64,000 nucleotides of DNA from Bemisia tabaci (lineage: Eukaryota > Arthropoda > Insecta > Hemiptera > Aleyrodidae). Within the stretch, counting starts at the first letter, position 1. The number at the start of each line of letters is the position of its first letter. Under the pieces are notes generated by a model. The model had not been told where the DNA came from and searched no databases. It saw only the letters and a program-made list of their open reading frames with translations. The stretch is taken from positions 46,488,243 to 46,552,242 of the forward strand of contig NC_092793.1 of assembly GCF_918797505.1 (NCBI RefSeq). The letters are read 5' to 3'. The position numbers and the translations under genes are program-made. This document shows, one piece after another, positions 1-13,510 of this stretch.

Positions 1-729
1 GTGGTGGGGGTCACAGGAAGTACCTTGATTGCTCTCTAATCATGACGAAGAGTTGATCAGTGATTCTGTTTAGATTCAAAGAGGAGGAGGGGAGGGCGAT
101 ATGGTGCGGTGAGGAGGATGGTGTAGGGAGGGGGTGGGGGTAATTGTTCGATTGCTACTAATCGCAATCAAGAATCCAGCCGGGGAGCATAAACCGCGGG
201 TCTGGGCATCGATCCCCGAAGGCGCAAATATTTACTGGCTAATACTCAACGTGGAGTCCCGATCAGTTCTCTTTTAGTCGCATGAACGCTTTTACAGACA
301 GACATACGAGCGCGCACATAAGGGACATTTCAACGTTGTCAAACCGACTCTGTTTTCTGTGTTTTATGGTCGTTACGCGTGAGAACAGAAGGGAATCACA
401 TGAAGGATCATGTCTTTTCAACCTAACTGAAATTCCGAGTGGCAAATCGAAAGTTCGATACATAAAGAACATCGAAAGTCCGGCTCTATGCGATCACGCT
501 TTTTTTCAGTGCACGTAGCCCTTTTTAGCATAAAAACGTATTTTCTTCAATCGGGCGTATTGATGACGTCAACGGAAAGTTCGTTGATGACCTCATCGGA
601 AAATCATGATGACGTTTTATGGCTTCTCTGTTGACATTTTCTGCTTTCTGCTTATGGAGAATTTGCATGCGTCTGAAATTGCGTGAATTTCGTTTTTAAG
701 AAGAAACAGAATAGGGAAATGCCACGTAA
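1..729. other. no gene seen
   Basis: Mixed sequence with TGACGTC words at about 564 and 610. Two overlapping short frames at 263-518 on opposite strands shadow each other. Nothing supportable. Confidence 0.5.
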
Positions 730-890
730 TGACGTCACAAGGTGGCAGATTCTCTCACTTTAAGATATATTTTTTTACAATTCCCCATATCAGAAAAAAA
801 TTATGAAAAGCACTGCGAAAGCAGATTATTAATCAATCTCCGATGCAGTAGTAAAATGTTTTCGTGCAAATTCTTCATTAGATCGCAGAT
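730..890. repeat. dispersed repeat, TGACGTCA family copy 1
   Basis: AATGACGTCACAAGGTGGCA followed about 110 bp later by CGATGCAGTAGTAAAATGTT and GTGCAAATTCTTCATT. The same order of blocks recurs at 16388-16555, and the second block alone at about 6355-6400. Confidence 0.5.
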
Positions 891-1077
891 AGCGACGAAG
901 ACACGAAAATTCAACGTTATTGCAAAACGTAAGGTGTAAATTATGAAAATTGTGACTCTGACACGATTTTTTTTATATATTTATATCATTCAAGGTATGG
1001 CTATAAGTCAATTTTCTTTGTTAACCCGATCATCCGATTAACTTTTTTCAGTATAGTAAGAAAAAGTCTATTTCATC

Positions 1078-1317
1078 GGAAAAAAAACACATTGGATCTA
1101 GAGTCCAGACTCTTGAAAACATCGACAAGAAAAAATACTCTTGATTCAATCGGATTTTTGCTTGAATCAAAACGCAATCCGCTTAAATTACGAGGCTTGG
1201 TTCTTGACTTAAGCTAGATTCTGATTGAATCAAGAGTACTTTTTCTTGTCGATGTTTTAAGAGTCTGGACTCTAGATCCAATGTGTTTTTTTTTTTTTTT
1301 GTTGTTTTTTTCCAGTG
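1078..1317. mobile_element. foldback MITE, family A copy 1
   Basis: Arms of about 65 bp pair almost perfectly: CACATTGGATCTAGAGTCCA.. at 1088 and its reverse complement ending near 1287. The arms continue through GACTCTTGAAAACATCGACA and a TTGATTCAATC core. The right end runs T-tract then CCAGTG (1312-1317). The left end lacks the CACTGG and is degraded. No open frame, so non-autonomous. A second copy lies at 15.28 kb. Confidence 0.8.
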
Positions 1318-3507
1318 TTATTTTTGCAATATTATGAATGAGGTTTGAACGGGGTCTGGGCATGGATCGGCAACACTACATTCCGAGCTCGTTGTGTTTG
1401 ATTTACATGGACACGTTGTCAGAGAACTGAGAGAAGTGAGTGCCGATGAACGGAGCCGCTGACTCTGACTCGTGTGGGACGCCCAGCAATTACATCTCCT
1501 CCAACTCGGCTCCCCTCGTAAACTTGCCCGTGTCCCTTGGAAACCCGCGGGGGAGGGACCCCCTCCAACCCTGTCAACCCCCTCTCCCCCTATTTCGGAT
1601 TTCGCGGCGCATTCAGCCCGTTTTTGCTTCAATTACACGTAGATCCTTACGCTCGCCGCCTCTCGCGAAAATGTCCGAGTGGGCCCCGAGGCTCCCAAGA
1701 CTTCGAATCGTAATATTTTTAATCCCGGAACGCTTAAAACTGGAATTAAGGGGCTTGGAGGACGAGGCGCATAAGTGTTCAAAGTTTCAAAATCATGTGG
1801 AGACTCATGGCAGAAAAAAAGGTTCGAACTCGCACTTTTTGATGCTTAAAAAACGGATTTTACTTGTGAATTTTTCATAGAACACGTTTTAGTTAAAAAC
1901 AATAATACCTCCATTTTTTTTTCAAAAACTGCAATTATGCGTCTTGTCCTTCAAGCCCCTCCATTATGATTGGAAACATCGTCAGAATCTGCTCAGCTCA
2001 TTTTTTCGCCTTAATTTCCGTCAAGCATAAATAAACGCGAATAACATTTGAGACTGCACATTCCACTCATAGCTACTTAAAGTATGATTCCGACTAACGA
2101 TCTCCATTTCCCTTTACAAGGTAGGTTGAAACCTGAATAATTAATATTAACTAATCAATAATCATTGAACAGCTTGGCATAATGCACGCATCAAACGTCG
2201 TGCAGGACAGTCCACCAAGCCACCAAGGTGGAGGTTCTGAAGAATTGGGAGTGTCATGATGGTCTGCGGTAATTTAAATGGGGTGGGCATGAAGGGTTGC
2301 CTTACGAGTGCCTCATGCCTCATGCCTCATGCGATGTACTCGAGCTCCCTATATTGACCGATTCTGGAGAACTCAGCAGTAACAAAAAATTTAGAAAACA
2401 ATACACACAAATTAAAACATATAGATTTATCAATGCCAACCAAATAGACCAGATTCTGGATCCTTTCTGAAGTAGGCGTTACCGCAGGTCGTCAAATTAG
2501 TCGGGCATTTGAAATTAACATTGAAGAGTCGCATAACATGTCTTTTCACATGTTTCAATTTCTCGATGATTTGACAACCTTCTCGACTGCTTGAAAGATT
2601 AAGAGTAGGAGACAGCCTGGGATCCAGTAATGTGCAGAGCAGATGATAGTGACGATTGACCAGCATCACATGATCCTGTGACCTAAATAATTATACTCCC
2701 CCGCCCCAGAGCTAGGACCCTAACAGAGGTCCCGAGTTCGTGGAATCGGGCATCTCACCCCTCATTTCATCCCTTACATTTCCGTCTTGATCACTCTGGA
2801 GCAACAGACTTACCACTGTCTATACGAGGGAGGAATTGGAAAGGAATAATTTTCTGCTTGAAAACGTGCGGATTATGAAAGTAAGTTTTCATATTTGTTT
2901 CTCTGAAATTATTTTGAAGAAAGTGGATCGATTGGAATAATGTTTGTCATCCTTAAATACAGCTTTCAAAGCAGATGCAGATTATCGATTTTTAAAGTTA
3001 AATGAAACTCATCTAAACATAAATGATGCCCGTATTTACAATTCAGTTGAAGTTGAATAGATCACTGGATCATCGTATCGTCGAGCTTACATATTCGTTC
3101 GAGTTTTTAGAACTGAGATCTCTGGCGTCCAACAATTTCACGCGGAGAGGCCAGCCACGGTGCGGTGGTCTTATTGGGTTTAATAATAATTGATAAATGA
3201 GAAGAGCAAACGCGAGAGCCGAGACTGGGGATTTCTCACGAGTCCAAAATCAAACACAACTCGAATGAGCCGCACCCCCTTCTCGGGCCGGACGATTTTG
3301 TTTTACCACTTAATTTCTCAATGGAGAAGAGTGAAACTTAACCACGGTTAATTCACTCCGTCTGAGCTCTAACCGCTGCTGCAGCCAAAGGATAACTCTC
3401 TCGTTCATTTTCAAACACGATGCTCGCACATTTGAACCCTTCAGGTGAAGAATGGTGACCGCCACCATGCGTCAAGTTTTCGAGAATAATGATAATACGT
3501 CGTTTTT
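1318..3507. other. no gene seen
   Basis: A GC-richer patch at 1430-1700 gives open frames on both strands without recognisable protein. The rest is AT-rich and featureless apart from a CTCATGCCTCATGC short repeat near 2310. Confidence 0.45.
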
Positions 3508-3738
3508 CGGACGAAGGAACATAACTTCGTTCCAAGGTTGCAAAATTGGCGCCAAAATGTAATTTTTTACAAGAATACACCTGTGACATTTTTGTCCGAA
3601 ATTTGGCTGATTTTTGAATGAGACTAGGAAAAAAAATCGGTGAAATTTTAATTAGAAATGCTCAACATCTTACTGGTAAAAACGCAATTGCGAGGGGAAA
3701 TTTTACAACATTGAAATGTAATTACGTACTTTCGTGAG
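3508..3738. mobile_element. dispersed element with long terminal inverted repeats, family Q copy 1
   Basis: The left end GGACGAAGGAACATAACTTC and the right end ATTACGTACTTTCGTGAG are imperfect inverted repeats of about 40 bp (GACGAAgGAAC..GGTTGCAAAATT against CACGAAaGTAC..TGTTGTAAAATT). Direct relatives lie at 6.47 and 13.2 kb. Non-coding. Confidence 0.6.
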
Positions 3739-6021
3739 AGGAAACGACTAATAGTGTATTCATTTGACCCCACAAAGTCCTTTCAATTGAAAATAAATAC
3801 TTTCCCCAAGGCAATGTGTAGCACAGGCTCGGTCAGACAATCAAGATCGTAAATATTCGGAAAATTGTAAAAAATGCAACAGAGGATTTCCTCCGAAAAA
3901 TACACTAAAAATTGAGAAATACGAATACAACATTAAAAATTTCGGCAAATACGCCCTTTTTATCACAACATTGCCTAGGATGATAGTTTATGCAGGGTAA
4001 TTAACGGAGGAAAAACTTTTTTTTCTTTTTTATTCTTTCTTTCTTAACATGGGTTTTAAAAAATTTTAATTTTTTTTTAAAGATTTATTTTATTGTAAGC
4101 TTCCGATACAAGAAATGTATACAATTAGCTTAAATGTTAAGTAATGTATGTAGAAGTAACAACAGATTAATTACTTAATATCATAAGAGTGTAATATTAA
4201 TAACAGACCCCGATCAGATTATTCAATTCAGATTTATTGCTGAGGGGGAAAAAATCCTCCCGTTCTTCATGTTTCGCCGTTTTTTTTTTGTTTTTTTTTT
4301 AACGTTTGGAGGGGCGTTTCAGCATCGCTACATTACGAAGCCACTAAATCTGTCTATTTCAGTTAGTAAATGGCAACGTTGATGTCCCGCTGGATCAATT
4401 AATGACGACCAAGTCAGCTCCTCGGAAGGGACGCTCGGATTTGAAGAAGCAATTCTCGACCGATATCGCTTCATTACCGGCCCCGATGTAAAAGTAAATA
4501 TCATTTTCATATTTTAAGGACATATAAACTTGCCCCCTCCTTTGCCCCGTCGGTCGTTTTAATTTCGAATCGGATTTCTTAGAAATCTATGCCTGGTGCT
4601 TTTTCGAGAGAAACTGAGAAATAGACAAAAAGAGAGTGTTATAACGGGCTTGTTAATGAGTTGGCCTCCCATTTCGTCCCCGCGCAGTTGACACATTTCT
4701 CGATAAATTTGATAATTTCCGAGTCGTTTCTGAAAGGGGCTCGGAACTCGAGAACGTGATCTTGAATATTCCAGACGGTGAAGTTTGAAAATTCTGAGCG
4801 GCTTTTGTTTCCCGCCCCGTGATTGCTGCGCAAGTAAAGATCGCGTGAACAATTGAACATTCCAAGGAGCATATCGCTCTTTGTCAAATTGAGGAGAATT
4901 GATGAAAAAAAAAAACCTAATAAATATATCAAAATATGGACAATATGGAAATATATATAATAATAAAAAAAATATGGACAACAATCCTCGCACTCAATAC
5001 ATTCCTTTTCCTTAAACCCCGATAACATCCTTTTTCTCAACAAATGCATTAATTTCATTTGTATCAAACGTTGTCTAGCCAGTGGCCTCTCTGATGTTTT
5101 TTTGAGGGAGAGAGTAAGAGGGGGGCTGGGAGGTTCAAAATTTGTAAAAATCTCAGAAAATTGCCCTTTTTCGGAAGTTAATATAACGTCATTTAGAGGA
5201 TTCCTTACCAAATGACCTCTTTCTTCAAAAATCTTGAGTCATAGATTAAAAGTGTAGAGAGAACGGCTTTAATAGAGTAAAAAAAAAATCATCGAAACAC
5301 TTCGCAGGTTTTTCTTTCCAACAATCTAAGAGGTGATAAAAAAAAGAGATCAGACAGATTTCGCAAGGTACAAGTTAATCAACCAGGAAACAAAGTATCC
5401 CTAAATAATATGGGTTATTATTGTTTTACTTCAGTTTATTTACTTTATTTATTTAATTTTATTTCCTTTTTTCTTTTTCATTTTTTAGACTATGAATTGC
5501 AAAGCCCAATTTTACATCTAAAATCAAAATCCAACGCATTTGTTTTGTTTGTTGTTTTTTTTTTCTTCCTGTAATCGATGACTTGACTCGAAATAGATGG
5601 AAGCGGCATCTATGCCGAGGCTGGCGCAATACCCTCGCTGGCTCATGTTTGTTCATTTAACAGAGACCCGTGTTTATACGCGTTTATATTATTTTCGATT
5701 TTCCCCGCTGCGTCGCGCCGCCGCGCCGCGCCGTTGACCGTCGGGCCGGGCCGCCGATGTTGATGGCTCCTCAAACAATGAGCTCTGGATGTGACATGTG
5801 ACCCATCCACAAGTGCCCGGCTCTGATGGGACTCGGGACCTCCAGGCTCAACGCTGTAGCATCCGAGGATATAAACTGCTGATATGACTCGTACAGCGCA
5901 GCGAGTTGCGGAGTTTGCGGCGCGTATGGAATCGATCGAAAAATAAAAACGTGAATCGATCGATCGGAACCGATCGACATGAATGAATTGACAAATCAGC
6001 ACGTGAACCGATCGACGTGAC
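3739..6021. other. no gene seen
   Basis: T-tract-rich sequence (4010-4080, 4285-4300), then a C/G-rich patch at 5700-5760 (CGCGCCGCCGCGCC) and CGATCGAT words from 5930 leading into the 6.1-kb repeat. The minus-strand frames at 4559-5211 overlap one another and show no domain. Confidence 0.45.
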
Positions 6022-6088
6022 GTCGAATCGGTGTCGATTAAATATATTTAATACCGATCGATTTAATATCGACACCGATTCGATCGAC
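6022..6088. repeat. imperfect palindrome at the head of a CGATCGATT-rich repeat
   Basis: GTCGAATCGGTGTCGATTAA pairs with a copy of its reverse complement at about 6062-6083 around an AT-rich centre. It marks the point where GAATCGATCGAC-type words switch orientation. Confidence 0.6.
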
Positions 6089-6108
6089 AAAATTCAATCC
6101 ATTCTCGC

Positions 6109-6290
6109 GTTTGTCGATCGATTCATGGGTTTGTCGATCGATTCAAGGAGTTGTCAATCCATTCAAGGGATTGTCGATCGATTCAAGGGTTTGTCGATCG
6201 ATTCAAGGATTTGTCGATCGATTTACGGATTTGTCAATCCATTCACGGGTTATTCGATCGGTTCACGGGTTTGTCGATCGACTAACGGTT
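6109..6290. repeat. 20-bp minisatellite, about nine units
   Basis: The unit is TTTGTCGATCGATTCAAGGG with variants (ATTCATGGG, TTTACGGA, TCAATCCATTCACGGG). The period is exactly 20 bp throughout. Twenty is not a multiple of three and the frames differ, so the apparent open frames are by-products. Confidence 0.9.
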
Positions 6291-6469
6291 ATTAATCGAC
6301 AAACCTCAAATCGAAAATTGTAAAAAATACTGCGACCGCAGCTCACCAAGCACTTTCAGATGCAGCAATACAATGTTCTCTTGCAATTTCTCCATGGTAA
6401 CCAAAAGTAATTGAAACATCCAACACGTGAAAAACGAGACTCAATGCGTTTGATCCAGAATTATGTCGT

Positions 6470-6709
6470 TTCTGGGACGAAGGAGCGTAACTCCATTCCA
6501 AGGTTGCATAATTGACTTGGAAAATTTAATTAATGCCAAGAATGCATGTACTTGTGCGATCTTACTCCAAAATTTGTAGGATTTTTGTATGGGATCGGAA
6601 AAAAATCAGTGTGATGTTCAGTTAGGAAAGCCCGAGATTCTTTGGTTAAAAATTCGATGTGTCAGGGAAAATTTGGCAACGTTGCAATGTAGTTACGTTC
6701 TTTCGTGAG
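6470..6709. mobile_element. dispersed inverted-repeat element, family Q copy 2
   Basis: Aligns end to end with 3508-3738 (GACGAAGGAGCGTAACTCCA at the left, AGTTACGTTCTTTCGTGAGG at the right), with many substitutions and small indels. Confidence 0.6.
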
Positions 6710-9700
6710 GGAAACCACGTATAATGCCGTATGACGGAGCCATGTTTAAAGACAATTTTCTTCAAAAGCCTATACTGTGCTTTTCCTGAGCAAGGCAGAG
6801 CATAGCCACGGCCAGGAGTCTATGCACCTCACTCGAAGAACGTCTCTTACTGTAAGCTTTAATCGTATAATAAAGTCATACCTCTTACAGCATCGAGACA
6901 ACGTACATACCTCCTTCTTCTTCTTCACTCCTTTTCCCTTCCAATGGGCGACGCACCTGCTCACATCGTCACTTTGTCGCGATGTCGCGAGCGGGTCTCT
7001 TCCGAGACGTGCCTTTTCATTCGAACATCAAATCAACCTCACAATCAGTGACAGCACTCACCCAGAGCGGCCAGAGGAAGAGCGATTTACATTTTATTAA
7101 AAGTGTAGCTTGTGTGATTTATCTCTTTTTCAACGTTCAGAGGAGAGCGTGGGGGAGCTACTATTTTTACCCCGTGGATTAATATTCCTACCCTCGTGCG
7201 TGTCCACAGGTTCCATGAACTTTCATTCACTCGCTTTCAGCCCGGCTACGGTGGATGTCAACACCCGTTTATATACAGGGATGTCGAGTAAAATTCGAAA
7301 ATTAGATTGTGTGTTAAGTGTACGGTGTGTTGTAGCTCCGTCTGTCGGGACTGAAATTTCGATTCTTCCAGAATAATACACCCAATAGTTGAACTTTGAA
7401 TTATGTCGATCTTACGTACTCATACCGGGCTGGGCAAAAGAAGTGCGATCGATACGCCATAACTTAATGCGTCACAAGAGAGGGGTTCCCCATTTAAAAA
7501 TGTTAATTTTTATTTTTTGGGGGGGGGGGAGAGTCTAGTCCTCCTCCTCTAAAGGTCGAAGGTCGTGACCTCCGAAAATGTTTTCCTACTTATGATTAGA
7601 ACAACGGTCCAAACCAGGAACATTTCAACACAATAATTGAAAAATGTATAGTGTATCGAGCGTTTCTTTTGCCCATCCCAATATAGAATGCACTGCGCCG
7701 AAATAGACCCACCCAGTAAAACTTGCGCAAAAACGATGTTACAATATTGTCACAAAGCCCCGTCTCAAAAAAAGTGTTGCCGAAACATTGTAACAACGAT
7801 TTTGTACACGTTTTGCCAGGCGGGAGAGGATCCGCCTAAACGGCAACATCGATAAGATGAAGTCGAGGATGTTACGCCCTTTTAACACTTTACTATCTAC
7901 CTGCGAGTCAATGAAAATAGGGAATAGTCACAAGTTCTTGTTTGTTATCCTCTCACACCTACACACCTTGCGATGCGCTACCTCCAACCCCCGGGAGTCC
8001 TTCCAACCACCCCTCGAACTCGGACCCCGAGGAATGATCCCTAAAAGATCCCGGATCGGGATCAGGAACCCACTCTTTTCATCTTTATTTCTTTTTGAAT
8101 AGCCGCCGAGTGAATGGGGAGTATGGCTTTATTATCGAGCTGACCTACTGTCAAACGATTTGGGTCTCAATCGGCTTGATTCCGATCGCCGTTTCCGCCT
8201 TTCTCCCTTTTTTTGGGCCCTTTCTTCCGTCGAGGTACAGTTACCTAATTTGTTTAGAAAGGGATTTATTTCGGACGAATTGGGTCAATTCATTTCCTCG
8301 AATGTTACGTGTGTTTTGGTTCGGAATGCTTCAGATCGTGTGATCCTAGGGATTCCTCAGCGTTGATGCCAGATCATATTTGAATTGCTAAGGTTGCCGA
8401 TACAAGATTGACGTGAATGTAAATTTTCCCCATGTTAGCAAATATTGCGGATTTTATCAATAGAAAGCATCAAAATTATGATGTCGGCGCAAACGCCTTT
8501 ATTCTTACGTGATACGCTTCGCCACGCAGTTAGTCTAGTTGCGTCTATTCGTCTTAAACCCCAACCAAAAACAGTGAAATATATATGACACTTTTGATTC
8601 GGGAATTCTTTAAGGAGACAAGATTCTCATTTAAAGGGCCTTAAAATTAACTCAAATAAAATGGTTAGTGCTTCCTTCGTTTCCAATTAATTTTGGTTTT
8701 TGGTTTTTTATGCACATGCAGTCAGTGACAAATTTCTATCGATATTTGTCTTGGAACATCCCATCATTAAACGTAATTTGCAATAACTTTGTATAACGTG
8801 TTTATGTAATCGATTTTTCCCATTTTCTGTTCCAGGTAAGCGCCCTGTTCTCGAATCTATAAATAAAGGTATGATGGCTGGTAGTTGTTTTGGTGTCAGG
8901 ACTACGGCTAGGTATTTTCAAAGTCTGCAAATCAACCCTTTTTTAAAGATTCTGCTAATTCCTGACCATCCTTTTTTAAATTTAACTTAATATTTTTAAA
9001 TATTCTTATTATTTTTAGCTTATCTACAAGAATATCACATCAAAACACTATTCTGTGAATAGCGAAACTGACCCACGCATTTTAACCACAATGACTTACC
9101 TTGGATGACATGTCAGTATTAAGTTGAACTGCTCATTTTTTTATTGATAAATTTAAGCTTTGCCCGACTTGATTTTTACCTGTCCAAAAGCATTATGTTT
9201 TCATGAGGTCAGAGGTCCCCATCCACCTGGATCACTCTTGAAACGAGAGAAAAAAATGACAATAAACCGGCAAAATGCAGCAATGATTCGCTTGCCATCC
9301 CTAGAGCCGACGATAAAAAATAATACAACCTAAAAATGAGTGTTCGCTGATTGAAGTCTTATCGAAGAAATCACCGTTCGATATATCGCTCGATGTTTTG
9401 CATGTAGACTTGAGGTGCGTCTGGCTGAGACAATCGATTAATCGAGAGGATCGGCCGAATGCCGAAAAATATGAATGATGAGAATTGTGCTCGGAGGGCT
9501 CGATAAAAGTCGGGCGGCCGATAATTTATTCGAGAATTCCGCCGCGGATCAAGTCCCTCTGTTAATGCCCTTTTTTCTTTTAATCATATTAAAACTATCA
9601 AAATCCCCCGATAAATTATCCGCTTGCGTCTCTTTTTTATTCCGCCGTGCTGCGCTGGCGTCGCACAATGGGACGTGCAACCAACTTCTATCACTTGGAT

Positions 9701-12700
9701 TCATCCGCTCAAATATAGCTGACAAAACATTTTCACCAATTTAATTTTATTGGTAAAAAGCTTGATTTGAATTAAAAAAAAATTCTCATGCCGGCAGTAA
9801 CGTAACCGAGAGAAGGTTCAGGGGGTCTGAGTTATCGACTCTTGGATTGAAAAGTTTCCCCCGAAAGGTTAATTTTTGTGATGTTCAGGAATTTTTACCT
9901 CCATTTGAAAAACTTTTGACTATGCCACTGCTCGCAGAGAGAGTAAATTTGTCCGGGGTGAGCTTCTCGAGTGCATGAAAACATCGAGTCGACATTTTTG
10001 CTCTATACGAAAAACATATGTTTTTAAACTTAAAACAAGTTTCCAGAAAATGTATACATTTTTATGATTCCATTTTTCATTTTCACTATGCGGGATCAAG
10101 AGCAAACTCTGCAATAATTATAATCAATTCGTGATTAAATGTTCAATTGTTTAAATACTTCGATCGAAGCCCAAAAAATATTACTTTGTTCAAAACTTTC
10201 AAAAACGGACCGTGTGAACTTTTGCTGCACTGTTTTCTACCTTTTCATACCATTCCCAAATTTTTTCAACCGTCTTGTGTGACAAAGTTCCTTTCAATTG
10301 CAACTTAATGACAGAATTTACCGGATTATGGCATTTCCAAGGCGCTCTGGAATCGCGCAAATGCGTAACATCCCCCATTTGCAGCCAACATTTAAAACAA
10401 CTCTGAAGTCTTGAACTCTGCAATATTATTCGTATCCAAGTATTATCGCCGTCGATTTTACTGTGTGACGAGAGACAAAAAACTGGAAGACAAAACGAGA
10501 GGTGTTGGTCATTCAGAAACACATTTATACAGTGTTGCCAGAATAATGTTCGAATTTCATTTAAGGAATTTGTCCCTCCGTCTCTCAACCGAATTGACAT
10601 TTTGTCTGGTTACTGTTCAATATACAAAACGGTGAATTCGGTTTAATCCGTATGATTTTGAGTTTTAAATGATAAAATTTAGCGCACGTCAGGACCTTTG
10701 CACAGTTTGACAAGAGCAGAAGATGTTCCGTAAAAGTGGCAACAAAGGGAGCTATAAAGGACCGAAGAGTATTTTATATAAGAAAGTATAAATCATGGTA
10801 TAGAGCTGAGCGGCGCATCTTGCTTCGAGTGGCTTAGGTGTGAGCAATTACAGTAATCTATGGGGGGTCACAGTTCCATCCCGTGGAAAGAGGAATACAC
10901 AACATAAATAATTCGTCATTTGCCATTAGTTCAATTAATTCAGAATTACCACTGTGGGCAGACAAAAATTATTGTGCGTTTTCGCTTCGACTCCGAGTAG
11001 GCCCTTGTCTCTTTCACCCCTTCCATGGGTGCTTTCACACCTTTATCCCCTCCTCTGCGCCCGATTGTTTATCAAAACTGTGCGATCTATATATCTGCTG
11101 ATTGCGTGAGAATCAGATCTGCCCGATGTTGCCGAGGATTTTCCGAAAATTCCCGCGGGAGAGGGGAATTTTTTAGTGAATGGAAATAATATCTAGCTCC
11201 GCTAACAGCCAAACGGAGTATATTTAGGGTATGGCCACTATTGAGAGTCCAAAATTGCACCAGGCACTCATTATTGCCTACGCGAATAGGTCAGGATTAA
11301 AATAGGTTCAAATGCCAACCTTTGATTTCAAATGACTCATTATTATCACCATTTAATCCACATTTCTGCAAGAGTCAAAAAGTCAAGAGACAAGGGGTGA
11401 GATCCCCTCAAGGAACTAAACTGGAATTTTCTGCACTTCCGATGAGGCATTATAGGGAAAATCGTTGCTAAATCTCGCATCGATGGCAGGATAATCAGCG
11501 TCCAGCGGTCACCAAGTGTTGAGGTCACCATCCACCTGTGTCGCAGGTACTTAACTCACCGCGACCGCAGAATACGTATCTGGATCAACCAACTCTTCGA
11601 TCTTCCCTTTTTCTCCCTCCCCCCCCCCCCCCCCCCCTCGGTTTGCGGAGGATTTCCTGGCGCTCTGGTCCAGGCCGATCTCATTCATTCATCCCGGTGC
11701 GCGCCCTTGAACTGGACGTATTTATGCTAAAAGGACCTATGTGCGTAGGATTTGCGTGAAACATAGTTTCTTTTAGCGTAAATAAGTCCAACTGGGAAGA
11801 GCCCAGCTTAATGACGTCATGATCGTCGGGGTTTCAGGCCAATCGTAGTTAGACTGTCTGAAGAAAATTTTTGAATTTTCTCTTACGCGTATGAACGTTT
11901 GTATTTACAATTGCGAGTCTTGATTGAAAACGTTTTCCCTCCATTTATCAACAAATATCTGATGCAAACTTTCGTAAGTGATTATATGTAAAATTGGATT
12001 TTTTTTCCTTTTGTGTCTGAGAACTTTTACAGACACGATGAAAAAAGATGAAATAAGAATATTGCGGATGAATTTTTTTCCTAGATATTACCGATTATCA
12101 ACGATTGTCAATTTGATGGGAATATTCTACGTAAAAACGTTGAATTTAATGACGAGAGCATCTGGTTCCTTGAAATCGGTCTTACTCAACAAATACTCGT
12201 ATACGTTTTCGTGAATTGTAATTCAAAATTGGGGTTTCTTCCGGAGAATTAACGATGCCAATGAAAATGTCAATGATAATATAGGTAGTAGGTGGAAATT
12301 GTCGCACAAGTATGTGCCCTTACCAGTTTTTTTTTGTCTGTTTATCGGCTCATTCTACAGGTATGACAATTTGCATAAGGGTTTGCGATCTTATTCTAAT
12401 CAATTATTGATGATCGTGGTAATCCCTAAGTCATGGATTCCACTGACTTGCGCCCATTCAGTATCCCGCTCATTCCGTACTTAAATTCAAACAATTTAAT
12501 GTTTGCTTCATTTTTTTGCACTAGCGAGTCTGGTGGAAATTTCGCCGCAGACTTTGCAGAAAAAGTTTAATTCAAACTATATTTGAAAAATTACAAAATA
12601 ATATTAACTTGATCGTTGCCCTAATTAGTAACACTAACCATTTTTCTCCCGGTGAAATGTAGTGAAACAGCTTGCATGAATCTTGTAGCGGAAGTTCATC

Positions 12701-13198
12701 GCAAAATTTCAAACATACGCGAGACCAATGCATATTTACAGAATGCCTTCCATGTGGTTCTCTGTCACGCGCTGTCTTCTGACGGAGTATTACTGCGATA
12801 CATTTTTTATCACAAGATTGTGATATAAGCCTCTTTCCGGCACTGGTGCCTCACAGATTGTCATCGTTACAATTTGAATGAAGGTATTTTTATACAGCGC
12901 CGATGAGATTACGTCAAACTGTTGCCTGTGCCGCGCCGGCTTGGTATGGATTTACCGACAGAGATCAAGTCACACGATGACCTCTTTTTGTCCGTATAAT
13001 CGAAATCACCCTGGCTCTACGATTGCCATACTTTGATAGTTTCATGCATTGTTTACAATAGAATTCAACACATTTTATCCACACACTGATCTCGGTAAAA
13101 CTCTCGAACAAACAGACAAGAACTTTCAGCCGATCTCTGGCTCGCCTGGTCACCTGGTTCCCTCTCAATGAATCTGACAAACCCCAACGTCATAGTTC
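6710..13198. other. long stretch without a recognisable gene
   Basis: AT-rich sequence with a C18 tract at 11619 and scattered short frames with no domains. Apart from the family F fragment at 9.0 kb I see no ordered repeat. It may be an intron of an upstream part of retained or intergenic DNA. Confidence 0.45.
9003..9080. repeat. partial copy of family F
   Basis: TCTTATTATTTTTAGCTTAT, CTACAAGAAT, ACACTATTCTGTGAATAGCG and AAACTGACC follow the same order as 35840-35912. Confidence 0.55.
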
Positions 13199-13510
13199 GT
13201 CTTTCCGAGCGTCACTACTTTACAATATTGCAACATTTCCACTCGCTTATTGCATTTTTACCCGAAAACCGGTTGCCATGCTTGAATACACAATTCACTG
13301 ATTTTTTTCTGAGATAACTCGAAAAAAATCAGGAAAATTTGGACAAGACTCTCGCATTGCGCCCTCCATTAGGTGGGTAGGCAAAACAAGCTCCTTTGCG
13401 TTCAAATTGTGGTATTTTAGGTGCTGACCCAACCTTTACGAAAAAATGAAATTTTTGAAACGATTTTACAACATTGGCATGCAGTTACGTCCCTCTGTCT
13501 GGAAATCGAC
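13199..13510. mobile_element. dispersed inverted-repeat element, family Q copy 3 (diverged)
   Basis: The right end TTTTACAACATTGGCATGCA.. matches the family, and the left end GTTCGTCTTTCCGAGCGTCA is its inverted partner. The middle is poorly conserved and the boundaries are approximate. Confidence 0.45.

Noticed and set aside
1815..1845. GGTTCGAACTC resembling a tRNA or Pol III B box
   Set aside because: No cloverleaf or A box at the right distance; a lone 11-base match is expected by chance.
1318..1880. Opposing frames in a GC-richer patch
   Set aside because: The two strands shadow each other, with Pro/Arg/Ser-rich content and no domain, start context or splice partner.
4559..5211. Overlapping minus-strand frames of 144 and 190 codons
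   Set aside because: Both run through AT-rich, Phe/Tyr/Ile-rich low-complexity sequence in different frames; no domain, no splice context.
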